Origin: JAUIAI01 sp050633665
GTDB taxonomy: Bacteria; Pseudomonadota; Gammaproteobacteria; Burkholderiales; Burkholderiaceae_E
NCBI GenBank assembly: GCA_050633665.1
Contig: JBOEGY010000011.1
Location: 40,785-104,784, forward strand
Reading direction: 5' to 3'
Length of the DNA stretch: 64,000 bases
In this document: piece by piece, positions 26,811 through 36,143 of the stretch
Numbering within the stretch: position 1 is the stretch's first letter
Layout: every line of letters starts with the position of its first letter
The notes under the pieces: model-generated
What the model was told of the DNA's origin: nothing
The model's input: only the letters and a program-made list of their open reading frames with translations
Databases searched by the model: none
Translations under genes and position numbers: made by a program

Positions 26811-26966
26811 GGTTTGTCCCGCGAAGAATAATTTGAATGTGATTACCCGGATGTCCCTGTGGGTCGATTGGGGCTCCGGGTCCGGACCAAAGCATAACCG
26901 AACCGGAGTGAATCTGTGGCGCGGGTGTAAAATCGCCGGAAAGAGCGAGCGTACGCGGAGACCGTC

Positions 26967-27782
26967 ATGAGCCACTTGAATGAGCTGAGCCGATTAACTG
27001 AGCAGCAGGTTGCTCAATACAATCGCGAAGGCTACCTGATTCCCCCGTTTGCGCTGTCGGCTGAACGGACTGAGGCATTGCGCGAAACCCTGGACAGGCT
27101 CATTGCAGCCAATCCTGGCGTTCGCCCGGAAAAACTGGTCAGCGCTCATATAGAGGGCAGGAATGCCGAGGGAGTGGTGGGAAGCCGCGACTTTCTGGAT
27201 CTGGCGCACGATCCGGCGATACTCAATCTGGTCGAGCAGATTATCGGGCCCGATATCATCTTGTGGGGCTGTCATGTTTTCTGCAAACCTGCCGGCAACG
27301 GGCTGGAAACGCCTTTCCACCAGGATGGCCATTACTGGCCCATCAGGCCGTTGGCAACCTGTACCGTCTGGGTGGCGCTTGAAGAGTCTTCGCGCGAGAA
27401 TGGCTGTCTGCAAGTGGTTCCCGGCAGTCATCGAGAACGCAAGACGTTCGCCCACGAAGGCCGCCCCGACGAAGAACTAACGCTTAATCAGCAGGTGAAT
27501 GACCCGGTGGTTGATATCGGCACCGCCGTGGATATTGAGCTTCAGCCCGGCCAGATGTCCATGCACGATGTGTATCTCGTTCATGGTGCCGCTCCGAATA
27601 CCTCTACCCGCCGCCGTACCGGTGTGGCTTTGCGCTACATGCCCGGTAGCAGCGAATTCTCTCGCACGCTTAACCCGGTAGCCGGACAGTCGGGCGTGCC
27701 CGTGCAGTTTGCGCAGCGCCCGTTATGGTTGTTACGCGGCAAAGATCAAACTGGCAAAAACGATTTCAAGGTCGGCCATTGA
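26967..27782 (+). CDS. Phytanoyl-CoA dioxygenase (PhyH) family protein
   Basis: This 271-residue Fe(II)/2-oxoglutarate oxygenase has the metal His-x-Asp in TPFHQDGHYWP and the distal His in YLVHGAAPNTS, with the 2-oxoglutarate Arg in RRRTGVALRY. The double-stranded beta-helix context (CTVWVALEESSRENGCLQVVPGSH) is typical. Substrate unknown; related bacterial members hydroxylate a wide range of small molecules. It is divergent from the GST gene. Confidence 0.88.
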   Translation: MSHLNELSRLTEQQVAQYNREGYLIPPFALSAERTEALRETLDRLIAANPGVRPEKLVSAHIEGRNAEGVVGSRDFLDLAHDPAILNLVEQIIGPDIILWGCHVFCKPAGNGLETPFHQDGHYWPIRPLATCTVWVALEESSRENGCLQVVPGSHRERKTFAHEGRPDEELTLNQQVNDPVVDIGTAVDIELQPGQMSMHDVYLVHGAAPNTSTRRRTGVALRYMPGSSEFSRTLNPVAGQSGVPVQFAQRPLWLLRGKDQTGKNDFKVGH

Positions 27783-27790
27783 CGCTGCGG

Positions 27791-28621
27791 CTAGTCCGTT
27801 ATCGCTTTGTTCGTGAGCAAGTCGGATTTGGCATTGGCCAGTTCCAGGCATAACAAGGCCAGGCGTTCGGCCATGTGTTGCACGATGAGCCGGCCATTGG
27901 CGGCCGATGCGTTTGCGGCATTACCCGTCACACCGTGAGGGTTCAGGTCTTGGGCCATCCAGCCGAATCCGGCCGGTTTTTCGGCGCCCAACACCTGATT
28001 TGCCGCAGCCAGTTTTTCACCGGCAGAGCGATAGTGAGCCAGGTGTTCACGGCGAACCAACTCCGGGGCCAGATGCAACATCATTGAGGTTTCAATCTCG
28101 CCGCCGTGAAAGCCGAACCGCTGTTCGGTGTCGTTAATCAGGGCCGGTGGCAACCCTAACGCCGAGCCGTTGACTCGCGCGACCAGCATGTTGTGGCGGG
28201 CGCGCAGCCGGATCGCCGCCTGGTCGACATGGCCGCGCTGGCCGCCGTGCGTATTGAAAATCAGCATCTTGCTGACGCCCGCGCGACTGACGCTCTCGCC
28301 AATCGCCAGCCAGCTTCGGACGAGATCGTCGAATTCGGCCGTGAGTGTGCCCGGAAAATCGGTGTGTTCGATGCTGTCGCCGATTTCCTGGGCCGGCAGG
28401 ATTAACACGGTGACCGAAGAGTCAAGACTGTTCAAGGCTTGTTTGATTACGCCTGCATTAATAACCGCGTCGGTACTAAGGGGCAGATGCGCGCCGTGTT
28501 GCTCACAGGCCGAGACAGGCAACACAGCTATGGTTCGGTCGGGGTCGAGTCGGGCAAAGTCAGTGGTGGTCAGATGTGACCAGGGCTGGCTTGGCACGGG
28601 GCATGAAACAGGGCTTGGCAT
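27791..28621 (-). CDS. Creatininase-family amidohydrolase
   Basis: The 276-residue protein has the creatinine amidohydrolase family metal ligands: SACEQHGAHLPLSTDA, NTHGGQRGHVD and FGFHGGEIETSMMLHL. Family members cleave cyclic amides or act in flavin/F420/mycofactocin-type pathways, so the real substrate is open. The three motifs are intact, implying activity. It is convergent with the PhyH gene, 8 bp apart. Confidence 0.9.
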   Translation of the reverse strand: MPSPVSCPVPSQPWSHLTTTDFARLDPDRTIAVLPVSACEQHGAHLPLSTDAVINAGVIKQALNSLDSSVTVLILPAQEIGDSIEHTDFPGTLTAEFDDLVRSWLAIGESVSRAGVSKMLIFNTHGGQRGHVDQAAIRLRARHNMLVARVNGSALGLPPALINDTEQRFGFHGGEIETSMMLHLAPELVRREHLAHYRSAGEKLAAANQVLGAEKPAGFGWMAQDLNPHGVTGNAANASAANGRLIVQHMAERLALLCLELANAKSDLLTNKAITD

Positions 28622-28696
28622 AGTGGGGCGGTACTCATGGTTTGCTGCGCCAGCGTATTATCGCGCAACCATTCAGACTATAACCGGAGTTGTCTT

Positions 28697-29365
28697 TTGT
28701 CCCGTCCTGTTGACCCTGCCGCCCGCGCTCTGGTGATTGGGGCTGTCGGCCGTGTTGGTGAAGCCCTGATCAACGCGCTGATGGCCCGTACCGACTACAC
28801 CGAGGTGGCAGTTCTGGCTGATCAGCCGGTTAACCTGGGTATTGCCCGCCTGGCCGTCTGCCAGAAAGAAGAGATGCCGGCCGCGCGTGACTTATATATG
28901 GTGCTTGGCGGTGATGAGTTCGCCACGCGCCGATCCTTTCACGGGCGTGATGCGCCGTTTGTGGGCGTCGATGAGAGCAACGGGGTTGCGCTGGCCGGCC
29001 TGGCGGTCGAGGCCGGCGTCAAACGCATCGTCTTGGTTGCGGCTGCGCCGTCCTGGCAGCAGATTGGCGCACTGAATCAGGGGCTGGCTTCTTCGCTTGA
29101 GCGCGGCATCAGCGAACTGGCGATCACCCGGTTTGCAATTTTGCGGCCGCTGCGCGAGGCGCGATCCAGCGGCGTAGGCGTGATGCAGCGTTTTGTTAAT
29201 TTTTACCTGAGCATTCAGATGTTGATGGTGCCGCGCTCGGTTCCGGTCCTGACCAGTGATCAGGTGGCGCGGGCGGCGATTCTGGCAATGGCGGAGCCGT
29301 CAGCTCAGTCGGTGGCCGTTTTCTCGGCGGCTGATATCGGCCGCTTGCTCAGTCCGAAGGCCTGA
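28697..29365 (+). CDS. NAD(P)-binding Rossmann-fold protein
   Basis: The 222-residue protein begins with a dinucleotide fold, ALVIGAVGRVGEALINALM, then lines up with atypical SDRs (RIVLVAAAP, FAILRPL). The usual Tyr-Lys catalytic pair is not evident, so it may bind NAD(P) without classic dehydrogenase chemistry. I chose TTG 28697, preceded by CGGAG at 8 bases, because the longer ATG 28637 frame would encode promoter-like sequence. Its end overlaps the opposite GTPase gene by 61 bases. Confidence 0.65.
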   Translation: MSRPVDPAARALVIGAVGRVGEALINALMARTDYTEVAVLADQPVNLGIARLAVCQKEEMPAARDLYMVLGGDEFATRRSFHGRDAPFVGVDESNGVALAGLAVEAGVKRIVLVAAAPSWQQIGALNQGLASSLERGISELAITRFAILRPLREARSSGVGVMQRFVNFYLSIQMLMVPRSVPVLTSDQVARAAILAMAEPSAQSVAVFSAADIGRLLSPKA

Positions 29366-30819
29366 GGGTAGAGGTCCATCAGGACTTCCAGCAGGGCGCT
29401 GCGAATGATCGGCGATAAATCATCGCTGACCGTTTGGATCAAAGCCTGGCGTGCGCCGGCGTCGGACTGCGAGGTTCTCGGTTTCCAGCACTTGAGAATT
29501 TCAGGGCGGCGTTTTTGTACCGCCTGATTCACCGTCTCCAGCCAGTGCTCAGGGTATTCCGCTCGCGCCCAGTCGCCGCGGCCACGGCCAAAATGAGTCA
29601 CCGCAAGATAGACCAGCATTGCGTTCACGACTTTGTTGATCATGACGGCATCGGACCACTGGATGATGATCTGATCCTGGCCGCGAATCATGTTGTAGCC
29701 CCGGGCCAGGCCAGCAGCGCCGAGCGCACCAAGCACACTGCCGGCCAGCATGCCCCCGCCCAAAGTCAGACCGCCGGTAGCCAGATCAGCTTTCAGGCCG
29801 GCCAGGGCTCCGGTGGTTACCCCGCCGACCAGAGCGGCTTTGCCTTCACTGAGTTTTTCGGAGATGGCGTAGTTGGCATCGACCCGGGTCATGACTTCAG
29901 CGGTCGCTGAGCCTTCGAGCTGGTGCAGCGAAATAAGCTGGTCGGTCGCCGCGCGATCGCGAACCCCCCAGCGCTGGGCCAGGTCAACCATGGCCTGATT
30001 GCGTCCAGCGTTGGCCTCTTTGCTGCCGACTCCAAGACTGGAGCCGAATTCGCGCAGCCGGCCAGTCAACCCGGTATCAGGCAAGGTTTCAACATCCAGA
30101 GCCGTGCGAGCCAGATTCTCGGCCAGCACTTGCGAGGCTTGCTCGAAAATGTCTTCGCGCTTACCCAGCCAGGCCTGAAACAACTGATCGTAAACAGACT
30201 GTTTTTCCAGGGTAACCAGCGGGCCGATTGCGCCCAGCAGCACGCGCTCCTGAACCCAGCATCGGGCAAACGCGTCCAGCGCCATGACTTGTCGGACCGC
30301 CGGGTACTGGGCAAGTCGGTCGCGCCACAAATCAATTTCGGCTTGTTCCTGTTCGCGGGTCCGCGGCGGGCCCATCTGGTTCAGCAGTGCAATCACCGGT
30401 TTGCCTACCCAGGCCAGGATACTCATCTCGGGCGCGACGTAACCGGCGCTGTCGGGGTCCTCCGCCGCGTTTACAAGATACAAGACAACATCAGCCTGTT
30501 CGCGGACGTTTTTGAGTGCCTGCTGGCTGGAAAACAAAGGCCGGTCGGCCAGACGGTCCCAGACCTGCTCGACCATCCAGTTCAGCGGTGAATCGGATTT
30601 GCTCAGTCTGCGAGCCAGCCGAATGCTGTCGCCAAAGCCGGGGGTATCCCATAGCGTCAGGACATCACCGTTTTCGGTGCGGATCATTTCGTGCGCTTCG
30701 GCTTGCTCGGTCACATGCGATTCGTCGCGAATGACTCCAACATCTTTACCGAGCAGGGTACGCGCGAGCGTCGTTTTGCCGGCGTTGGTATGGGAGACTA
30801 AGCTCAGTGAAATCTGCAT
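29305..30819 (-). CDS. DUF3482 GTPase (GTP-binding membrane-associated)
   Basis: The 504-residue protein has a TRAFAC GTPase domain with Walker A SHTNAGKTT, switch II DTPGFGDS, and NQMGPP in place of the NKxD motif. The C-terminal DUF3482 half contains a Gly/Ala-rich hydrophobic stretch (GLTLGGGMLAGSVLGALGAAGLARG). It is downstream of a DUF2868 gene by 19 bp; the two families occur together in many proteobacteria, suggesting a membrane complex. The exact role is unknown. Confidence 0.88.
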   Translation of the reverse strand: MQISLSLVSHTNAGKTTLARTLLGKDVGVIRDESHVTEQAEAHEMIRTENGDVLTLWDTPGFGDSIRLARRLSKSDSPLNWMVEQVWDRLADRPLFSSQQALKNVREQADVVLYLVNAAEDPDSAGYVAPEMSILAWVGKPVIALLNQMGPPRTREQEQAEIDLWRDRLAQYPAVRQVMALDAFARCWVQERVLLGAIGPLVTLEKQSVYDQLFQAWLGKREDIFEQASQVLAENLARTALDVETLPDTGLTGRLREFGSSLGVGSKEANAGRNQAMVDLAQRWGVRDRAATDQLISLHQLEGSATAEVMTRVDANYAISEKLSEGKAALVGGVTTGALAGLKADLATGGLTLGGGMLAGSVLGALGAAGLARGYNMIRGQDQIIIQWSDAVMINKVVNAMLVYLAVTHFGRGRGDWARAEYPEHWLETVNQAVQKRRPEILKCWKPRTSQSDAGARQALIQTVSDDLSPIIRSALLEVLMDLYPQAFGLSKRPISAAEKTATD

Positions 30820-30838
30820 GGTGGGTAAGCTGAAAACT

Positions 30839-32323
30839 CTATCGCGAAACTAATTCGGGTAACGGGGCTTCGCGCACGCCGTCGGTGCCTTCGGGGCCAC
30901 TCGGGTGCGCGCGACGCATTGCATCCAGATTGAATTCAATCTGGTCTGGTTTCAGGCGCAGGAAAATCGGTTCCTGGCCGATCGCATTCATGACTTTCTG
31001 CCAGCTTGCACGGCGTTGCTCCAGTCGCTCAGGGTTGTTCGGGAAGCGCTTGATGAAAGCCACTTCGTCGATCAGGATGAGCAACCGGGTTTGCTGGGGC
31101 CATTGGGCTGAGGCCTGCAGGACGAACTGCCCCTGATTTTCACGTTCAGGGGTCGCGCTTAGCGAAAACAACAAGCCCACCAACGGCGCCTGCCGATCAC
31201 TGGCGGCCACCTGAAACTGATCCTCCTCACCAAACGGCACCATGGCTCTGTTGCCCAGCTCAGAGCTGGCACCGAGCAGGCGTTTGAAGGTGGTCTGCAG
31301 GCTCAGTTCGGCTTCCGGACTGAGCCGGCTGCCATATGGCACGACCAGCAACCGGGCCGGGTCGCCACGCAGTAGCCGGGACAGGCCTTCAAAATACGGC
31401 TGCGAGAAATCATACGGCAGGTGCCTGCCCAGATGACGAGCGCGAAGCGCACTGAACAGACCAAGCACGGCGCGCGGCAAAAGCACAAAAAGACCGATCG
31501 TGGTCGCCCAAAGGTGAATCCAGCGGGCGGCGTTTTCGCCTGGCCCGGCCGAAAACGCCAGGCTGGCAAACCCGGCCGGGTCGGGTAGCGCAATACCGGT
31601 TAGGGCGCTGGCTGGGCCCAGTACGAGATGAAGCAGGCGACTGACCTGGGCGGGGTCCAGGAAAGTGCTTTCCCAGCCGGCATTGAACTCGAACGCCAGG
31701 CCTCTTGCATACATCGCGGCAACCGCGCCGGCAGCAAGTGCGAATGCCGCCCAGTGCATCACATTGGTAACACGCGCCACCAGTATCGGTCGCGAAGCGT
31801 TTGACCATTGCTCGGCAAATGCAGTCAGTCGTCCCGGGAGCTTTGGCAGACGGGCCCGGCTCAGCCAGGCGACCGCAGAGCCAATCGGACCGAGCCCGGA
31901 TTGCTCCGGTGACGGACGCTTTGAGAACAAGGTGCCGATCAGCAGCCCGGCAAACACGGCCAGATTCCAGATCAGCAGCCCGATCAGGGGAGGCGCGAGC
32001 AGGTTGATCTGCCGGCTGTTGGTCAGCATATCGGTCAGTCCGCCCAGCAAGGCCGCCGCGCCGACGACAAGCGGGGCAATCCAGGGGTGCCAGGACAAAT
32101 GTCGGAAGGCGCGAGCCGCTTGTGGATCGCGGGCGAGCAGGTCGGGTTTGGCCAGTTGTGCCCGGTTAGCGATAAAAGCCTGTTCGTTGCCCGGTTGCTG
32201 GCGCGCCTGTTCCAGCGCCAGGCGGGTAATCCGGTTGCGGTCACGGTCAGGCCAGAAATCGTCGGGCGCCTGACTTTCAGCGACCTTCAACAAAATGGTG
32301 GCGCGAAGATCAGCTTCGTTCAT
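30839..32323 (-). CDS. DUF2868 membrane protein
   Basis: The 494-residue protein has four to five hydrophobic helices (around residues 80-130, 185-210 and 265-290) and a C-terminal cytosolic domain. It carries DUF2868-type segments (LLRGDPARLLVVPYGSRLS and WRASWQKVMNAIGQ-like). It forms an operon with the DUF3482 GTPase. I would guess they act as a GTPase and membrane partner, but no activity is established. Confidence 0.85.
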   Translation of the reverse strand: MNEADLRATILLKVAESQAPDDFWPDRDRNRITRLALEQARQQPGNEQAFIANRAQLAKPDLLARDPQAARAFRHLSWHPWIAPLVVGAAALLGGLTDMLTNSRQINLLAPPLIGLLIWNLAVFAGLLIGTLFSKRPSPEQSGLGPIGSAVAWLSRARLPKLPGRLTAFAEQWSNASRPILVARVTNVMHWAAFALAAGAVAAMYARGLAFEFNAGWESTFLDPAQVSRLLHLVLGPASALTGIALPDPAGFASLAFSAGPGENAARWIHLWATTIGLFVLLPRAVLGLFSALRARHLGRHLPYDFSQPYFEGLSRLLRGDPARLLVVPYGSRLSPEAELSLQTTFKRLLGASSELGNRAMVPFGEEDQFQVAASDRQAPLVGLLFSLSATPERENQGQFVLQASAQWPQQTRLLILIDEVAFIKRFPNNPERLEQRRASWQKVMNAIGQEPIFLRLKPDQIEFNLDAMRRAHPSGPEGTDGVREAPLPELVSR

Positions 32324-32431
32324 TGCTTGCGAGCGGGCTTATGGGACCGCCTGTCGGTGTAGGGACAACGGGTTGACCGGCTGTCGATTGAAGGGGGCGA
32401 TTGGTCCGTAGCCGATAGTGTGTTGGCTTGG

Positions 32432-33016
32432 ATGAGCAGAAAGTCACGGAATAGGTCACCCCCAGATGATACCGACACGGACGCAGAATTCATGAAAATG
32501 GGCTTTTACGGCGACACCTTGCTCCACAGGGAACGCACTTTTGAACTGGTTGATCAGCCACTTGAGCAATACTTCGAATTAATTGGCTCGCGACCGGCAC
32601 TTGAAACCGCTGAAGCGGATTCGCGCGAATATACCGCGCGCTGGACAATCGAGGATGGCTGGTTGTATCTGGTCACGATGGTTGCCCGCTGGAATAGCGA
32701 CGATGAACTCCAGGTCAAAGACTTGTTTCCGTTTGCCGGTAACAAAGTGTTTGCCGCCTGGTATAACGGCCCGATCCGCGCATACCGCCGAGATCGTTCT
32801 TTGCCGGATTTAAGCTCACCCGAAACAGCCCGTTACCCGGACGTCACGCTGGAAATTCAGCATGGCAGGGTGGCCAATTCAGTGTTGTTGCACCGACCGG
32901 CCGCTGGCGCTGCTGATCAAGTCGTCACCCCGCAACAGGAATCGGCGCAAGTGATTGAGCTGGCAAACTATCGCCGGCCGGCAATCAATGCCGCTTTTGA
33001 AGAAATGATGCTGTAG
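32432..33016 (+). CDS. Conserved-looking protein of unknown function
   Basis: A 194-residue soluble protein without signal peptide, Cys or enzymatic motif. A compact core (residues 20-130) is rich in aromatic residues (ARWTIEDGWLYLVTMVARW, LFPFAGNKVFAAWYNG). The end contains a linker and a helix. I do not recognise the family. The start is uncertain: ATG 32432, 32492 and 32498 are all in frame. It converges on a SnoaL-like gene with zero spacing. Confidence 0.6.
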   Translation: MSRKSRNRSPPDDTDTDAEFMKMGFYGDTLLHRERTFELVDQPLEQYFELIGSRPALETAEADSREYTARWTIEDGWLYLVTMVARWNSDDELQVKDLFPFAGNKVFAAWYNGPIRAYRRDRSLPDLSSPETARYPDVTLEIQHGRVANSVLLHRPAAGAADQVVTPQQESAQVIELANYRRPAINAAFEEMML

Positions 33017-33412
33017 TCAGTCTGACCTCAGCGTCTCGGCCAGATCGTTCCAGACGGTCTGGTCGACCAGTTTGCCGTGTTCTACGGTGAACCGATCCAC
33101 AAATCGAATGCCACTGAACGGGTGCCCGTCTGGCCACTGGCCATGCAAGCGGCCAACGCACCAGACTACCGTAGGCCCGTTCTCTGTCTGCCCATTCTGC
33201 GGGACAGACTCGAAGCGGTCGTAGGTCTTGCCAATGCTCCGATAGCGGGGCTTTGACCACTCGATCAGTGCCTCCAGCTCGGTAAACCTGACCGGGCCCG
33301 GAAATTCCATCCAGAAGTGCGGCGCGAGCATCGATTTGGCCTGCTCAAGCTCCCGTGCGCCCATCGCGTCGAGAAATGCCCGGACGATGGCCTGCGGATC
33401 GGAGGCGTCCAT
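33017..33412 (-). CDS. SnoaL-like / NTF2-fold small protein
   Basis: The 131-residue protein fits the NTF2/SnoaL fold: N-terminal helices (DPQAIVRAFLDAMGARELEQAKSML), a conserved aromatic/Phe-Pro segment and a final beta sheet (GIRFVDRFTVEHGKLVDQTVWND). Members act as isomerases, hydrolases or ligand carriers, so no activity is assigned. It sits between two unrelated genes, diverging from the ABC importer. Confidence 0.75.
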   Translation of the reverse strand: MDASDPQAIVRAFLDAMGARELEQAKSMLAPHFWMEFPGPVRFTELEALIEWSKPRYRSIGKTYDRFESVPQNGQTENGPTVVWCVGRLHGQWPDGHPFSGIRFVDRFTVEHGKLVDQTVWNDLAETLRSD

Positions 33413-33483
33413 GGTTTTACCCCTTAGAATCTGCGCTGACAGATTGAGTTTACGATGCTCAGTCGATTTGGACGAAGACCTTA

Positions 33484-35043
33484 GTGCCCGCTCAGACCTC
33501 AGAATCCCGGCAAGACCCAGCGCCCGAACGCCTGGTCTTGCGCAATATCACCAAAGCCTATCCCGGGGTGCTCGCGAACGACTCCGTTTCGTTAACGGTG
33601 GCGCCCGGAGAGGTGCACGGCCTGATTGGCGAGAACGGGGCCGGCAAGTCCACGCTGATGAAAATCGCCTATGGGCTGGTGCGACCGGATGCCGGCGAAA
33701 TTGCCTGGGAGGGGCGTCGGGTAACGCTTGGTTCGCCGGCCGATGCCCGTGCATTGGGCATCGGCATGGTGTTTCAGCATTTCTCGCTGTTTGAGTCCCT
33801 GACAGTTGTCGAGAACACTGCTTTGATGTTGCCGGGGGCCAGTAGCGGGCCTGCGCTGGTTGAGCGCATCGAGGCCTGCGGCGAGCGTTACGGCTTGCCA
33901 GTCGAGCCGCATCGTTATGTGCACGACTTGTCGGTCGGGGAACGCCAGCGGGTCGAGATTATCCGCTGCCTGTTGCTGACACCCCGTTTGCTGATTCTGG
34001 ACGAGCCAACCTCGGTATTGACGCCGCAGGCAAGCGAGGCCTTGTTCGCCACCTTGCGTCAGTTATCAGCAGAGGGCACCTCGGTGCTCTATATCAGTCA
34101 CAAGCTGCACGAGATTCAGGCGCTGTGCACGCGCGCCACGGTATTGCGCGGTGGCAGGATGGTCGGCGAGTGCGACCCTCAACAGACAAGCACCGAGGTC
34201 TTGTCGCAGATGATGCTGGGCGCGCCACCACCTGGCCTGGGCCGCGAGCCGGCTCCTGTCGGCGGGCCGCTCTGTCTGGAGGCGCGCAATCTGGTGGCGG
34301 AACCGGCAGAACCGTTCGGCTCGCCGGTTTCGATCAGGTCTTTGATGTTGCATGCCGGTGAAATTGTCGGGATTGCCGGCGTTTCGGGCAACGGGCAGAA
34401 CGAGATCATGGACTTGCTTGCCGGTGAGCGCCTGCTGGCGCCAGCGGCGCAAGAAGCGGCCACGCTCGCGCTTATGGGCAAAGATGTGCGCCGGCTCGGT
34501 GTTGCCGCCCGCCAGCGTGGCGGACTGGCTTTTGTCCCTGAAGAACGCAACGGGCGCGGCGCTGTCCCGACCATGGCGTTGCTCTGGAACACGCTGCTGA
34601 CGCATCGCGATCATCTGCTGCTGCGGGCCGGGTTTGTTCGATCCCGGCGGCTGCGTGAACTGGCCAACAAGATCATCGACAGGTTCGGCGTCAAGACACC
34701 CGGCGCCAGCACGATGGCCGCCAGTTTGTCTGGGGGCAATCTGCAAAAATTCATAATGGGCCGCGAGATCGTCAAGAACCCGGCGGTCTTGCTGGTTGCC
34801 CAGCCGACCTGGGGGGTTGATGTTGGCGCCGCCGCGATGATCCGCCAGGCGTTGCTGGATCTGCGGAGCCGGGGCGCGGCAATTCTGGTCGTCTCGGAAG
34901 ACCTCGATGAGTTGTTTGAGCTGTGCGACCGGATCCATGTGGTGTCACGCGGCGAGCTGTCGCCGGCGATTCCGGTTGACCAGGCTGATGTCGGCCTGAT
35001 CGGCCAGTTAATGGGCGGCGTCGCCCTGAGCGAGGCGGCATGA
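33484..35043 (+). CDS. BMP-type ABC importer, tandem ATP-binding protein
   Basis: This 519-residue protein has two fused ABC ATPase halves. The first has Walker A GENGAGKST, signature LSVGERQRVEI and Walker B LLILDEPTSVLT. The second has a weak P-loop GVSGNGQNE and signature LSGGNLQKFI. This asymmetry is typical of sugar and nucleoside/purine (BMP/NupO, YufO) importers. The start is GTG 33484. Permease genes follow with 4-base overlaps. Confidence 0.92.
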   Translation: MPAQTSESRQDPAPERLVLRNITKAYPGVLANDSVSLTVAPGEVHGLIGENGAGKSTLMKIAYGLVRPDAGEIAWEGRRVTLGSPADARALGIGMVFQHFSLFESLTVVENTALMLPGASSGPALVERIEACGERYGLPVEPHRYVHDLSVGERQRVEIIRCLLLTPRLLILDEPTSVLTPQASEALFATLRQLSAEGTSVLYISHKLHEIQALCTRATVLRGGRMVGECDPQQTSTEVLSQMMLGAPPPGLGREPAPVGGPLCLEARNLVAEPAEPFGSPVSIRSLMLHAGEIVGIAGVSGNGQNEIMDLLAGERLLAPAAQEAATLALMGKDVRRLGVAARQRGGLAFVPEERNGRGAVPTMALLWNTLLTHRDHLLLRAGFVRSRRLRELANKIIDRFGVKTPGASTMAASLSGGNLQKFIMGREIVKNPAVLLVAQPTWGVDVGAAAMIRQALLDLRSRGAAILVVSEDLDELFELCDRIHVVSRGELSPAIPVDQADVGLIGQLMGGVALSEAA

Positions 35044-36143
35044 GGATTCTCGGCCGGACGCTTGAGGCCAGACCGGAGCCGTCGGCCAGCGGCCTGATTC
35101 TCTCGCCGGTTCTGGCCTTGGCCTCGACCGCCATGTTCGCTGGCCTGTTGATGCTCTGGATCGGCAAAGATGCGCTGGCCGGCCTGCACACGTTTTTCAT
35201 CGCGCCCATGCAGGGTTTGCGTGGCTGGGGCGAAATCGGCCTCAAGATGACGCCGCTCCTGCTGGCCGCCATCGGTCTGGTCCTTTGTTATCGCGCTAAC
35301 GTCTGGAACATCGGCGCCGAAGGGCAGCTTGTTGTTGGCGGCATCACCGGTGGCGCGGTGGCGTTGCTCGCCGGGCCTGATTCAAACCCGGCGTTTTTTG
35401 TCTGGGTGATGCTTGCCGGGGCGTTCGGCGGCATGGTCTGGGGCGCCCTGATCGCCTTGCTGCGCGATCGCTTCAATGCCAATGAAATTCTGGTTAGTCT
35501 GATGCTGGTTTATGTCGCCCAGTTCTTGTTGATGTATTTGGTTCATGGCCCCTTAAAAGACCCTAACGGCTACAATTTTCCGTACAGCGCAAACTTTGAG
35601 CTGGCCGCGCTCATTCCCCGTATCCTGCCACCAACCCGGCTTAATCTGGGTTTTGTGCTGGCGATAGTGGCGGCGTTCGTTGCCGCGATTTTCCTGAGTC
35701 GAACCTATGCGGGCTACCGCCTGATGGTGGCCGGCGCGGCACCGCGTGCGGCTCGTTACGCTGGCTTCTCGGCGCGGCAGTCTTTATGGATTTCCCTGCT
35801 TGCCTGTGGCGGATTGTCCGGTCTTGCCGGCGCAATAGAGGTGGCCGGACCCATCGAACAACTGACGCCGAGTATTTCGCCGGGTTACGGTTTTGCCGCG
35901 ATCATCGTAGCCTGGTTGGGACGGTTGTCGCCATTGGGTTGCATCTGGGCGGCGTTCGTGATGTCAGTGGTTTATATCGGCGGGGAGCTGGCGCAATCGC
36001 GCCTGGGTTTGCCCAATGCGATTAGCGGCGTCTTGCAAGGTGTGTTGTTGTTAAGCCTGCTGGTTGCCGATGCGTTGATGAGTTATCGGCTCAAGCGCCC
36101 GCCGGTGAGTGTCGCGGCGCAATCCGAACGGGCAGCCTCATGA
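35040..36143 (+). CDS. ABC importer permease 1 (NupP/YufP-like)
   Basis: A 367-residue inner-membrane permease of the BPD_transp_2 family, with about eight to ten helices. The signature region is YRANVWNIGAEGQLVVGGITGGAVAL and later RFNANEILVSLMLVYVAQFL. It is translationally coupled to both neighbours and forms the translocation channel with permease 2. Confidence 0.92.
   Translation: MRILGRTLEARPEPSASGLILSPVLALASTAMFAGLLMLWIGKDALAGLHTFFIAPMQGLRGWGEIGLKMTPLLLAAIGLVLCYRANVWNIGAEGQLVVGGITGGAVALLAGPDSNPAFFVWVMLAGAFGGMVWGALIALLRDRFNANEILVSLMLVYVAQFLLMYLVHGPLKDPNGYNFPYSANFELAALIPRILPPTRLNLGFVLAIVAAFVAAIFLSRTYAGYRLMVAGAAPRAARYAGFSARQSLWISLLACGGLSGLAGAIEVAGPIEQLTPSISPGYGFAAIIVAWLGRLSPLGCIWAAFVMSVVYIGGELAQSRLGLPNAISGVLQGVLLLSLLVADALMSYRLKRPPVSVAAQSERAAS

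Noticed and set aside
28637..28696. ATG-started N-terminal extension of the Rossmann protein
   Set aside because: The 20 extra residues are not protein-like and lie in the divergent promoter region, while TTG 28697 has a good ribosome site.
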